Of a stretch of DNA of 64,000 nt, positions 1 to 11,700 are shown piece by piece; position 1 is the stretch's first letter; the number at the start of each line of letters is the position of its first letter. Source of the stretch: Paenibacillus woosongensis (lineage in GTDB: Bacteria > Bacillota > Bacilli > Paenibacillales > Paenibacillaceae); assembly GCF_009725165.1 (NCBI RefSeq), contig NZ_WNZW01000008.1:1-64000 (forward strand), read 5' to 3'. Both the position numbers and the translations under genes were made by a program. The notes beneath the pieces are model-generated. The model worked only from the letters and a program-made list of their open reading frames with translations. It did no database searches and was not told the origin of the DNA.

Positions 1-634
1 GCGCGGACGGGCGCGCTGCGCTGCGCGGCTGCGGCTGCGGCGTGCCCCGCGCCGGAGCTGGCGCGCTCCGCATGCGGTCTGGCGTGCTGCCCGCAACCCT
101 TAGCTGCGCCCAGCCGCCCCCACTTGACGGTGTAGTTCGCCCGTCCAGCTCTTCCACTGCAATACCTGCTTTGCTTTCCGCAGCACTGTTCGCCGCACTG
201 CGCTGCCCGCTGACAGCCGCCACGCTGCGTTGCACACTCTTTACAAACCCGCCCGCCCCAGCGCTTGAAGTGCTGGACTGTATTCTGCTTTGCACATTTT
301 GGTGCGTATTGTTTACCTCTTTGTGCAATATTGATCCTACATGCGGCTTATCCGGTCCCCTGCTTTGTCCCGGTACAAACCCCGCTTCCATATGCGCATC
401 ATCTTTTACACACAGTCCGTACTCCGTTCCCAGCGATGCCTGCTTCTGACCCTTCCGTCCTGCCACGGCTGGATCACGGCTTGCAGCGATTCTCGGCTGT
501 TCTTGCCCTGCGGCCGCTCTTTTCCGCCAGCTGCTTTCCAGACTGCCCCCGATCGACGCACAGCTTTGATCTCTTTTATTTTTACGAGCCGATAGATTGA
601 TGACCAAATGTTCCTGATTAGAATCCGTACTCAA
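1..634 (-). CDS. N-terminal part of an unrecognised low-complexity protein (runs off the window)
   Basis: An uninterrupted reading frame of 211 codons runs from a TTG at 634 to the window edge. A GGAGG ribosome site lies 9 bases before the TTG. The protein begins MSTDSNQEHLVINLSARK and is rich in Ser, Ala, Gln, Arg and Gly, becoming Pro/Arg-rich towards the edge. No signal peptide, membrane segment or domain is visible in these 211 residues. It lies downstream of murA on the same strand, separated by a terminator and a repeat element, so it is probably its own transcription unit. In many relatives spoIID sits here, but this N-terminus does not look like SpoIID. The product is unknown. The open frame, ribosome site and position support a real gene; the plus-strand frames over it look like shadows. 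Confidence 0.6.
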   Translation of the reverse strand, partial: MSTDSNQEHLVINLSARKNKRDQSCASIGGSLESSWRKRAAAGQEQPRIAASRDPAVAGRKGQKQASLGTEYGLCVKDDAHMEAGFVPGQSRGPDKPHVGSILHKEVNNTHQNVQSRIQSSTSSAGAGGFVKSVQRSVAAVSGQRSAANSAAESKAGIAVEELDGRTTPSSGGGWAQLRVAGSTPDRMRSAPAPARGTPQPQPRSAARPSA

Positions 635-926
635 AATAAGCAACCTCCATCCCGATTCATGCTGCAGCCGCATGGCTTCCTCTGCCGAGGGGTTATGCGA
701 CCCTAGCGATTGAATTCGTTATACTTTTTGTTCGCTATACTTATAGATATGATCTTCACAAGCCTGCTAGAACCGGAATGGATAGGTCATCAGCCCGAAT
801 ATATGAGAAACGAGCAGGTTTGATATGATGATCAGCCAGCATAATCTTATATATTGGCTCCCCTTCAAGCAGTGCTCGATATGCAATAATCTTATTCAAC
901 TCAGTTCAGCACCACTTCCCTCTGCC
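635..926. other. AT-rich upstream region of the partial gene
   Basis: No coding region is supported here. On the minus strand an AAGTATA(G/A)CGAA motif occurs twice about 17 bases apart at roughly 723-748, which could be a duplicated promoter or operator segment for the gene at 1-634. Nothing else is recognised. Confidence 0.3.
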
Positions 927-1107
927 AACGGACAGAGCGCGCTCTATTTCTATTTTGAAGCTGAATTACAGTACTTATCGGGCCCAGTTGCACTTATGTT
1001 AATTTTCCCCTTCTATATAAGAGCTCATATAGCCAAATAACGGAACCACAGTCCGTACGCATTAGTTTTTGCTGCTTTTACGCAAAATAATGGATCAACG
1101 GTCCATT
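927..1107. repeat. 181-bp intergenic element, copy A (four 22-bp units)
   Basis: Units lie at 927-948, 977-998, 1036-1057 and 1086-1107. The last two are clear in inverted form (AATAA-CGGA-N7-TCCG-TA and AATAA-TGGA-N7-TCCA-TT). The first two are more diverged. The start-to-start spacing of 50, 59 and 50 bp is exactly that of the copies at 31715 and 44093. The unit at 1086 has TGGA/TCCA instead of CGGA/TCCG, so the inverted repeat is kept by a paired change. Small reading frames overlapping the element are not credible genes. Confidence 0.7.
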
Positions 1108-1220
1108 CAGTCAATTTCGCACCGATCCAATCCATTTCACGCCGACCGCGGCACCCAGCACGAATGGTGTTACACCATGTCCGGCGAAACCCAATTACGG
1201 CCATTTTCTCCTGCCGCAAC

Positions 1221-1256
1221 AAAAAAAAGGACTGTGCACAAAAACACAGTCCTTTT
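1221..1256 (-). terminator. rho-independent terminator of murA
   Basis: A 12-bp perfect stem (AAAAGGACTGTG with CACAGTCCTTTT) with an 8-base loop. On the minus strand it is followed by a run of eight T. It lies 32 bases past the murA stop. Confidence 0.9.
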
Positions 1257-1287
1257 CACATCTAAAGGTTATGATATTAATTCGCAA

Positions 1288-2637
1288 TCATGCCCAGGTC
1301 GGTTGTACTTTAAGCATCGGGAGCTCATCCTTCTTATTGACAGGAACCCGTTCGCTTTGGGCAGCGGATTCCTTCTCGTCAACAGTGATTCGCCAGATGT
1401 CTGCCCCTAGGCCCGAAAGCTTCTCGGCCAAATTAACATAGCCGCGGTCAATATGATGTGTGCCGCTTACTTCCGTGGTACCATCAGCGACGAGCCCGGC
1501 AATTATGAGTGCGGCCCCGGCGCGCAAATCCGTAGCGCATACTTTGGCTCCGCTCAGCTTGGCACCGCCCGTGATGATGGAAGTACGTCCTTCCACTTTG
1601 ATTTCCGCATTCATCAGTGCAAATTGCTCTACGTGCATGAAACGGTTCTCAAACACGGTTTCCGTTACCACGCTTGTTCCTTCGGACACAAGCAATAGCG
1701 CCATCATTTGCGACTGCATGTCGGTTGGGAAGCCCGGATATGGCAGCGTTTTGACGTCCACAGCCTTAAGCGGCTTATCCGCTATAACCCGCACACCATT
1801 CTCGTGTACTTCAACCTTTGCGCCCATTTCCTCAAGTTTGGCAATGACGGGACCCAGATGATCCGCAATCGCGCCCTCGACAAACACGTTTCCGCCTGTC
1901 GTGGCGGCAGCAATCATAAAGGTGCCTGCTTCGATGCGATCAGGAATTACTGTATGCTCTACGCCGCGCAGCTTCTCCACGCCTTCGATGCGAATGACGC
2001 CCGTTCCTGCACCGCGGACGATCGCGCCCATTCCGTTCAAGTAGTTGGCAAGATCTACGATTTCCGGCTCCTTCGCCGCATTCTCGATAACTGTCGTTCC
2101 TTCCGCCAGAGTAGCCGCCATCATAATATTCTCCGTTGCACCAACGCTGGCTACATCCAGATAAATTTTCGCTCCGCGCAGGCGTCCGTTCGATTTGGCT
2201 TCGATAAAACCCTGTCCTAGATTGATCTCAGCACCCATCGCTTCAAAACCTTTCAAATGCTGATCAATGGGTCTCGTACCGATCGCGCAGCCTCCAGGTA
2301 GAGAAATTCGCGTATAACCCGTGCGAGTCAACAAAGGTCCCATAACAAGAAAAGATGCCCGCATTTTCCGTACCCATTCGTACGGCGCTTCACAATTCGC
2401 GATCTTTTGCGCATTGACCGTAACTACTTCACGATCATATGTAACTGTCGCTCCGAGCGATTCCAAGACTTTGATAATGGTCATCACATCATCTAGCGGC
2501 GGGGCATCACGAATTACGCTTACGCCTTCCTCCCCCAGTAGCGATGCTGCGATGATCGGCAGCACAGAATTTTTAGCTCCGCTAACTTTAACGTTCCCGG
2601 ACAAAATATTGCCGCCGCGGACGATAAATTTGCTCAT
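1288..2637 (-). CDS. murA: UDP-N-acetylglucosamine 1-carboxyvinyltransferase
   Basis: Transfers enolpyruvate from PEP to UDP-GlcNAc, the first committed cytoplasmic step of peptidoglycan synthesis. The 449-residue protein opens with [10 protein letters not shown], followed by the conserved [16 protein letters not shown] segment. The catalytic loop [13 protein letters not shown] carries the active-site Cys, which is the fosfomycin target in this family. The start at 2637 is preferred over an in-frame ATG 10 codons upstream because GGAGGG sits 8 bases before it. The C-terminus has a charged extension of about 25 residues beyond the usual fold. The position downstream of the atp operon matches the MurAA paralogue of Bacillus; a second murA is common in this phylum but is not in this window. 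Confidence 0.96.
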   Translation of the reverse strand: MSKFIVRGGNILSGNVKVSGAKNSVLPIIAASLLGEEGVSVIRDAPPLDDVMTIIKVLESLGATVTYDREVVTVNAQKIANCEAPYEWVRKMRASFLVMGPLLTRTGYTRISLPGGCAIGTRPIDQHLKGFEAMGAEINLGQGFIEAKSNGRLRGAKIYLDVASVGATENIMMAATLAEGTTVIENAAKEPEIVDLANYLNGMGAIVRGAGTGVIRIEGVEKLRGVEHTVIPDRIEAGTFMIAAATTGGNVFVEGAIADHLGPVIAKLEEMGAKVEVHENGVRVIADKPLKAVDVKTLPYPGFPTDMQSQMMALLLVSEGTSVVTETVFENRFMHVEQFALMNAEIKVEGRTSIITGGAKLSGAKVCATDLRAGAALIIAGLVADGTTEVSGTHHIDRGYVNLAEKLSGLGADIWRITVDEKESAAQSERVPVNKKDELPMLKVQPTWA

Positions 2638-2972
2638 CACTGTTTCCCTCCGCGCGTTCATTTTCACCCTTATTTTCGATGCAAAATAAAGGCATCCCGC
2701 TCATTTCCCTAAATTTCATCATATCATCGGTAGCTTGAGGCGCACAAGGCTCTAATCTTGTAGAAATAACACGAATCATGAAGAGTTTCGTCTTATTCGC
2801 AAGCATTCACCAGATCCCCTTGGCGTAATCCTTATTCACCATTGTTGACACAATGTTTTGATGTTATTCGACAAAGTTCACTCTGCGTATGATTACGCAT
2901 AAAGGCTCCAAGACCCCCAAAAAATCCTGTAACCCGAATAGTCTAACACACTTATAACCAAAGACTTAGGAA

Positions 2973-3224
2973 TTAAAACATATAGCGAAGCATCTGCGTA
3001 TATCCCAAGTACTCCAATATGAAGGCTGCCACAAACCGTCCCAGCACGATGGCCAGAAGCAGATGGAGCAGCTTGCCTTGCGGCCCCTTCGGATGCCGGA
3101 TGAATAAATCCAGCTTGAGATTTTGCAGCGCCCACCAGGACAAGACAATACAAGCCAGCGATATTAAAATGGCCGTCAAGCCATTCATGCCAACCGAAGT
3201 CGGCACTGAATCCATGGGATTCAT
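2973..3224 (-). CDS. DUF1146 (YwzB-type) small membrane protein
   Basis: An 83-residue protein with two predicted membrane helices (about residues 14-32 and 50-70), joined by a basic linker containing FIRHPKGPQGK, as in the DUF1146/YwzB family. The function is unknown. GGGAGG lies 8 bases before the ATG. In Bacillus relatives this gene also sits between atpC and murA, so its placement is conserved. It probably shares a transcript with murA, which begins about 335 bases further on. Confidence 0.8.
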   Translation of the reverse strand: MNPMDSVPTSVGMNGLTAILISLACIVLSWWALQNLKLDLFIRHPKGPQGKLLHLLLAIVLGRFVAAFILEYLGYTQMLRYMF

Positions 3225-3990
3225 ATCTGCGCCTCCCGCCTTGTTCTATACTTATGCAACCGCCCCAGAAAGGGTTAAAACACTATAAATATATATCGGC
3301 AAGCATAATGTAAAAAATTTATAGACCCTATATATCATACTTGCCTGAGTGATAATAATCCAGTCTTTCTTTTCGCTCAGAGCGCTTCCATTTGTATATT
3401 TATTTAAAAGCTGTTTCACCCTGCTGCAATCGCAAAAACACACTCAGAATTATTGCCTCATAGCGGTCACAGGGAACCTGTTGCATTCTCCATCGTCGAC
3501 ATTTTCTGCTTCAATGCAACATAGTTCTATGTTACAAAATATTGTTCGTTTCCGCTACATCGAATTTGCAGCCTTGGATACTATATTCAATTTCATGCAT
3601 TAAAGTCAACCATACCGCATTTTCGTATTTTCTGCGGCAGTATCCGCCATAAACCTCATGTAATATTCTGGGACATTTTTCATACGTAAACTGTAATTAA
3701 GCTTTGGAGCAAGGTTTCAGTGTGTTTTTTATACTGCCAGGTTCTTATGACCATGGCAATGCATTTACTGCCTGCAGAACATTTTTCATTAAAATTATTC
3801 AGAATTGGGCGAATGTCCCAATACCGATTGTATCTTAAGTCGGTCAAAAAAGGGGCCAAGGAAACGGTTATTACCCACTATTAATTACTACATTTTACAA
3901 GTCCTTCTTAATTTATACCTTCTTTTAATGAAGGCTGCAGGCGGATGGTTGAATATAGCTCATCGTAAGTGCCCCGCTCGCGGGTTCCCG
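3225..3990. other. AT-rich intergenic region between the atp operon and the DUF1146 gene
   Basis: About 770 bases, clearly more AT-rich than its neighbours. The short frames on both strands lack ribosome sites and family resemblance, and one runs into the atp terminator. A weak minus-strand promoter candidate (TTTACA at 3314-3309, N17, TATTTA) could serve the DUF1146-murA unit. I see no RNA gene or repeat. Confidence 0.4.
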
Positions 3991-4025
3991 AAAAAGAAAA
4001 AACCGAACACCAGAGTGTTCGGTTT
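3991..4025 (-). terminator. rho-independent terminator of the atp operon
   Basis: An 11-bp perfect stem (AAACCGAACAC with GTGTTCGGTTT) and a CAGA/TCTG loop. On the minus strand it is followed by TTTTTTCTTTTT. It lies 17 bases past the atpC stop. Confidence 0.93.
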
Positions 4026-4042
4026 GGCTATATAATTCACAA

Positions 4043-4468
4043 TTAATGATGCTTTTTGATCTTCGCGTTGCCGGATACATTAATCCGGGTAATCGCCCTT
4101 TGCAGAGCCAATTCTGCACGACGGTGATCAATTCGATCCTGATTGTTGCCTGCAGACAACCTGCGCTCAGCACGCTCTCGTGCAGCTACCGCGCGATCGA
4201 CATCGATCTCCTCCGGAAGCTCGGCGCTTTCTGCGAGAATGATAACTTTGTCTTTCTGGACTTCAACAAAGCCGCCATGTACCGCAATTGTGGTCGAATC
4301 TCCACCGGTTTTGGCCACAATTGGAGCAACCTGAAGCGGTGTTACCAGCGGAACGTGATGCGGCAAAATACCAAGCTCGCCCTCGACACCGCGGACGGTC
4401 AGGCTATTCACCTGCTCGGAGAACACCACTTGTTCCGGCGTAACAATTTCCAATAAAAAGGTGCTCAC
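4043..4468 (-). CDS. atpC: F1Fo ATP synthase subunit epsilon
   Basis: The epsilon subunit of the central stalk couples rotation to catalysis and inhibits ATP hydrolysis. The 141-residue protein has the N-terminal beta-sandwich (TFLLEIVTPEQVVFSEQV, GELGILPHHVPLVTPL) and a C-terminal helical hairpin rich in Arg, Glu and Ala (about 88-130). It starts at GTG 4468 with GGAGGG spaced 7 bases; a nearby ATG is out of frame. It is the last gene of the operon, 61 bases after atpD. Confidence 0.97.
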   Translation of the reverse strand: MSTFLLEIVTPEQVVFSEQVNSLTVRGVEGELGILPHHVPLVTPLQVAPIVAKTGGDSTTIAVHGGFVEVQKDKVIILAESAELPEEIDVDRAVAARERAERRLSAGNNQDRIDHRRAELALQRAITRINVSGNAKIKKHH

Positions 4469-4529
4469 TAGTCATCCCTCCTGTTCGTGGGACAGTTCAT
4501 TTCTGAAGCATCCGAGTTCACGGTGCGTA

Positions 4530-5963
<1,434 letters not shown>

Positions 5964-6077
5964 CTAACCAGCCGGAAGCCGTTCATGAGGAACATCACTT
6001 CTATACAATGGCTGGGAGCCATACAGTACCGCCTGGCGTTCCTGCATATCCGCAAACTATCATCGAAAACGGAAATG

Positions 6078-6938
6078 CTAGCTTTGAGCGTTGGCACCTG
6101 CCACGATTTCCGTAATTTCCTGGGTAATTGCCGCTTGACGAGCACGGTTATACGTCAGGGTCAGCTCGTTGATCATTTCCGTTGCGTTCTTCGTTGCGCT
6201 GCCCATTGCCGTCATCTTCGCTCCAAGCTCACTCGCCTTTCCTTCCAATAGGGCGCCGAAAATCAGTGTTTCAGCATACTTTGGAAGCAAAACTTCAAGC
6301 ACAGCTTCAGGAGAAGGCTCATACTCGTATTCCGCTGTCGGTCCGGTCGTTTCGACACTGTCGAAAGGAAGCAGACGATCAACGGTCGGCAACTGGCTCA
6401 TCGCATTGATGAATTTGTTATAACAAATATAGACCTCGTCAAATTGCTCTTCTTCAAAGCCCTGCACAGCCGCGTAGGCCAAAGACTTAATATCGGCGAA
6501 CTTCGGCGAATCAGATAATTCGACGACATCCTTCAGCACTGGAAGCTCCCGGCGATTGAAGAATTCCCGCCCTTTGCGTCCAATCACGAATAAACCATAT
6601 TCGGATTTGGATTTATGCTTCTGGCTGATTTCATCCATCACTCTACGAAGAATATTCGTATTATATCCGCCAACGAGCCCGCCATCGGCCGTAATGACAA
6701 TGTAGGCCGTTCGTTTAACGGGGCGAGTCACGAGCATCGGATGTGTAACACCGTCAGTACTGGAAGCGATACTGCTGACGACTTCCTTCAGTTTCTCTGC
6801 ATACGGACGGGAAGACTGGGCCTTCTCTTGCGCTCTTCTAAGCTTGGCCGAAGCGACCATCTCCATCGCCTTCGTAATCTGACGGGTGTTCTGGACACTC
6901 TTGATTTGACGTTTTATCTCGCGAATCCCTTTTGCCAT
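6078..6938 (-). CDS. atpG: F1Fo ATP synthase subunit gamma
   Basis: The central rotor shaft of F1. It has 286 residues. The N-terminal helix MAKGIREIKRQIKSVQNTRQ and the C-terminal helix (SATKNATEMINELTLTYNRARQAAITQEITEIVAGANA) are the classic coiled-coil pair that fills the alpha3beta3 cavity. GGTGGTG precedes the ATG. It is separated from atpA by an unusually long, hairpin-rich spacer of 275 bases. Confidence 0.97.
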   Translation of the reverse strand: MAKGIREIKRQIKSVQNTRQITKAMEMVASAKLRRAQEKAQSSRPYAEKLKEVVSSIASSTDGVTHPMLVTRPVKRTAYIVITADGGLVGGYNTNILRRVMDEISQKHKSKSEYGLFVIGRKGREFFNRRELPVLKDVVELSDSPKFADIKSLAYAAVQGFEEEQFDEVYICYNKFINAMSQLPTVDRLLPFDSVETTGPTAEYEYEPSPEAVLEVLLPKYAETLIFGALLEGKASELGAKMTAMGSATKNATEMINELTLTYNRARQAAITQEITEIVAGANAQS

Positions 6939-7213
6939 GATTTCACCACCTTAAAGTTTTGGCAAAGCCAAAACTCGCATCGTAAGCATTACCTTGCTTT
7001 GGCTAAAAGCCAAAGTTACTTCGAAAGCATACGCTTAACTTCACAAAACGTATTCTCAAATTTCAGCTCTTGGCCAAAGCTGAACGTGCTCACACACCTG
7101 GCTCCAGAAATTGTCCGACCAGGCAAAACGCGATTCAGCTTTGACGCAAGCCAAAACCAGTATTCTTATACGTAATCATAAACCGGCAATTTCAGACGAT
7201 TCATGAAGCTGTA
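6939..7213 (-). other. hairpin-rich spacer between atpA and atpG
   Basis: A spacer of 275 bases within the operon. It holds several inverted repeats built on a shared GCCAAA/TTTGGC core. One is a perfect 9-bp stem AGTTTTGGC-AAA-GCCAAAACT near 6955-6975. Another is CTTTGGC-TAAAA-GCCAAAG near 6998-7016. A third is an interrupted palindrome TCAGCT-C-TTGGCCAA-AGCTGA near 7063-7083. None is followed by a T run, so they are not typical terminators. They may affect mRNA processing or stability. Confidence 0.6.
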
Positions 7214-8743
<1,530 letters not shown>

Positions 8744-9292
8744 CTACAGTGCTTGTCTTCGAAAAGACTTCTCAAGCCGTTCAAGCTTTCTGGCCAAACT
8801 TCCATCGTACAGCGTATCGCCGATTCTGACTTTCATTCCGCCGAGCAGGTCTTTATCAATCTCGTTCAGAACACGAATCTTCTTGTTCACCAACGCGCCA
8901 AACTCGTCCGCAATTGCCGATTTCTCCTCTTCACTGAGAGGGTATGTCGTATAGACGATAGCCGTGGCAAGACCGAATGCATCCCCGGTAATTTTGATAT
9001 AACGGTTCAGCAATTCTGGTAAAATTCCGGTTCTACCCCGCTCCACAAGCAGCTTTACCAATGAGACGACGGGCTTAGAGAGCTTGCCCTCGAGAGCAGC
9101 TTCAAGCGCTTCCCATTTCACCGCTTCTGAAATATTCGGAGTAGAAATGAACTTCTGGATATCCTTATCTTCATAAAAAGCATGTACGAGAGCTCTGATT
9201 TCCTGTTCAACTTCCAGTGTACGCCCTTCCTGCGCAGCAATTTCATACAGGGCTTTGGCGTATCTGCCCGCTACAACAGCTTCACGGCTCAT
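8744..9292 (-). CDS. atpH: F1Fo ATP synthase subunit delta
   Basis: The peripheral stalk subunit linking F1 to the b dimer. It has 182 residues, with the N-terminal helical bundle (MSREAVVAGRYAKALYEIAAQEG) and the C-terminal GGMKVRIGDTLYDGSLARKLERL signature. Its ATG overlaps the atpF stop by 4 bases, implying translational coupling. Confidence 0.96.
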   Translation of the reverse strand: MSREAVVAGRYAKALYEIAAQEGRTLEVEQEIRALVHAFYEDKDIQKFISTPNISEAVKWEALEAALEGKLSKPVVSLVKLLVERGRTGILPELLNRYIKITGDAFGLATAIVYTTYPLSEEEKSAIADEFGALVNKKIRVLNEIDKDLLGGMKVRIGDTLYDGSLARKLERLEKSFRRQAL

Positions 9293-9780
9293 GATTTGCT
9301 ACCTACCTCTTTAAGATATTGGTTCACAAGCTTCTCTTGTTCTTCAGGATTATTCTCGACCTCACGCTCAATCAGCTTGGAGGCAATGTTGACGGAGAAA
9401 GCACCAATCTCGCCGCGCAGAGATTCGACAGCTTTGTTTCTCTCGTTCTCGATATCGCGGACAGCTTCGTTCTTCAAGCGCGTAGCATCCTGCTTCGCCT
9501 GCTCCAGCAAATCCCGGGCTTGCTTGCTGCTGCTTTGCTTCGATTGTTCAATGATTTCATAAGCTTCCTGACGTGCCTGGCTAAGAGCCTCTTTCTGCTC
9601 TTCGACATACGCGTTTGCTTGCTCTCTAGTTTGCTTAGCTTCTTCTAATTGTCCAAGTACCAGCTCGCGACGTTTCTCCATTACTTCAAACAGCTTGCCA
9701 AAAGCAAACTTGTTCAGCAGCCAATAAAGAATTCCAAAAGCAAGCATGGTAATAATAATATTCTCCCAAAGGACAGTCAC
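9289..9780 (-). CDS. atpF: F1Fo ATP synthase subunit b
   Basis: The peripheral stalk. One N-terminal membrane helix (about residues 7-26) is followed by a long charged coiled coil (about 30-155), as expected of Fo b. Two GTG codons compete. GTG 9780 has GGAG spaced 8 bases and is preferred; GTG 9789 abuts the ribosome site. This gives 163 residues. Confidence 0.94.
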   Translation of the reverse strand: MTVLWENIIITMLAFGILYWLLNKFAFGKLFEVMEKRRELVLGQLEEAKQTREQANAYVEEQKEALSQARQEAYEIIEQSKQSSSKQARDLLEQAKQDATRLKNEAVRDIENERNKAVESLRGEIGAFSVNIASKLIEREVENNPEEQEKLVNQYLKEVGSKS

Positions 9781-9882
9781 GGATGTCACTCCTTTCCGTT
9801 AATAATAGTTTCTAATGTTATTTCTGTTCTTAAAACGAAGGCGTGGATGGCATAGGCCCTCCCCGCCAAACCGAAACTATTA

Positions 9883-10116
<234 letters not shown>

Positions 10117-10193
10117 TTAATATGTTCCTTTTATTATTAGTTATAATAGATCTCTGACAGGATGAAGCCATGCGGCCTCTTGCCTAGAGTTTA

Positions 10194-10958
10194 CTAATGC
10201 TCTTCTTCGTGAATCGTGTACTGTGAAATGTATACCATCGTCAAAATGGTGAAAATGTAAGCCTGCAGTGCGCCAACGAATATACTGAAGCCCTGCCAAA
10301 TGCCCATAAACGGAATACCGAGGTAACCCATCTTGATGATAACCGCAATCAGAACCTCACCTGCGAAGATGTTCGCAAATAGACGGATAGCCAATGCGAT
10401 CGGCTTGGACAAATTCTCGATGATGTTCAGCGGCAAGAAAATTGGAAACGGCTCAAGGTAATGCTTGAAGTAATGCTTCCTATTATTCTTGATACCCAGG
10501 AAGTTCATCAGAATAAATACGACCAGCGCAAGTCCAGCCGTTACGGCAATATCAGCGGTAGGAGATTTCCACCATAAAATGTGGGCATGTTCCCCGTCCT
10601 TCAAAGTAGCCGTGGCTTCAATGACCTTCCCAAATACCATCTCAGGCTTATGGGCCTCAGTGATCACACCGAGCGGAAGCCCCAGAAGGTTAGATACGAA
10701 TATGAATAAAATCAAGGTCAATCCCAATGATATATAAGGCTTGCCCTTCTTCAAGCTCATGGTGCTTCCAACAATCCCTTGAACGAACTCAACGACCCAT
10801 TCCATAAAGTTCTGCATCTTGGATGGATTCTCGACCGATAAATTCGCTACAGCTAATCGGCATATGACAAATACGATGAGCATACTTACTAGAAGCATCA
10901 TAACGGCGGATAAATCCAGGTGAAATCCTCCAAGCATAATTATCGGTGCGTCATGCAT
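10194..10958 (-). CDS. atpB: F1Fo ATP synthase subunit a
   Basis: The Fo stator channel subunit. It has 254 residues, a polytopic membrane protein with the essential Arg in SKPIALAIRLFANIFAGEVL. The C-terminal half carries the conserved ALQAYIFTILTMVYIS helix. It lies between atpI and atpE. Confidence 0.97.
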   Translation of the reverse strand: MHDAPIIMLGGFHLDLSAVMMLLVSMLIVFVICRLAVANLSVENPSKMQNFMEWVVEFVQGIVGSTMSLKKGKPYISLGLTLILFIFVSNLLGLPLGVITEAHKPEMVFGKVIEATATLKDGEHAHILWWKSPTADIAVTAGLALVVFILMNFLGIKNNRKHYFKHYLEPFPIFLPLNIIENLSKPIALAIRLFANIFAGEVLIAVIIKMGYLGIPFMGIWQGFSIFVGALQAYIFTILTMVYISQYTIHEEEH

Positions 10959-10992
10959 TTATTGTACTCACCCCTTTCCCCGCTTAAGATGT

Positions 10993-11370
10993 TCAAGCTT
11001 TGTTGCGAATTCCGATGACAATACTCACCGGGATCGTTAATAGCTGCGGAATGAATAACCCCAGAAGAACAGCCATTAACGACACTTGTTCAAACTTAAC
11101 TGCTACCATAACTGCAAGAAAAACTAGACAAATTCTAGTAACGAAACCGAAATTAAACCTGCGCTGCTCCTGACTGACAACGAGCTGAACCAACTGCCGC
11201 ACTTTAAGGGATAAATAACGGACGTAGATCAATCCGACAGCGAATCCCAAAATAAACCCGGCGAGAAGCGGCCTATACTCCGGGAGTACAGCCCATCCGA
11301 ATAATAACGCGGATAGCAGCAGAAACGTAATCCGGAATACGGCTGTGACAATGGAACCTAAATCATCCAT
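10993..11370 (-). CDS. atpI: ATP synthase subunit I
   Basis: A 125-residue membrane protein with four predicted helices (about 5-27, 34-52, 73-93, 95-118), of the AtpI family that assists c-ring assembly in some bacteria. Sequence conservation in this family is low, so the call rests on size, topology and position directly before atpB. Its start overlaps the end of the preceding AtpZ-type gene by 8 bases. Confidence 0.85.
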   Translation of the reverse strand: MDDLGSIVTAVFRITFLLLSALLFGWAVLPEYRPLLAGFILGFAVGLIYVRYLSLKVRQLVQLVVSQEQRRFNFGFVTRICLVFLAVMVAVKFEQVSLMAVLLGLFIPQLLTIPVSIVIGIRNKA

Positions 11371-11596
11371 TCTGCGCCCCCAAAAACTTTTTGATTAGTA
11401 CAAATATGTTGACGATTCCGAGGACGAGACCGGCTATCGCCCCGATAGCAATCCAGTAATTCGGGCCGTCAAAACGCTCCGTAAGCCATCTTGCACTCCA
11501 AAAGCCGACAACAATATACATAGCCAGCAAAAAGCCCGCCCCGCTAATGTAAGCGGCAGCAATCCAGAGATTGCCATTATTATCAGGAATTCTCAT
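11363..11596 (-). CDS. AtpZ/AtpI-family small membrane protein
   Basis: The first gene of the atp operon. The protein has two membrane helices (about residues 10-33 and 45-70) and the AtpZ-like pattern AAYISGAGFLLAMYIVVGFWSARWL. AtpZ proteins are proposed Mg2+/Ca2+ carriers for the ATP synthase. The start is set at ATG 11596. An in-frame TTG at 11611 lies upstream of the transcription start predicted from the promoter at 11644-11615 and so is unlikely to be used. Confidence 0.8.
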   Translation of the reverse strand: MRIPDNNGNLWIAAAYISGAGFLLAMYIVVGFWSARWLTERFDGPNYWIAIGAIAGLVLGIVNIFVLIKKFLGAQNG

Positions 11597-11614
11597 GTCG
11601 AACAATCCCAACTT

Positions 11615-11644
11615 ATTTTACTGAATGTGTCTACTTTTTGTCAA
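11615..11644 (-). promoter_or_regulatory. sigma-A-type promoter of the atp operon
   Basis: Minus strand: TTGACA (11644-11639), 18-base spacer, TAAAAT (11620-11615). The predicted transcription start near 11608 leaves a leader of only about a dozen bases before ATG 11596. Confidence 0.7.
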
Positions 11645-11700
11645 CGAAAGCGTTCCAAACCGTACAGTATAACTGTATGCTATCTCGTTCAAAAACACAA

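Noticed and set aside
825-1040. Small plus-strand frame between 825 and 1040
   Set aside because: It overlaps repeat element A, lacks a ribosome site and has no conserved features.
3805-4035. Small plus-strand frame ending in the atp terminator
   Set aside because: It ends inside the terminator hairpin and is made of AT-rich spacer; no support as a gene.
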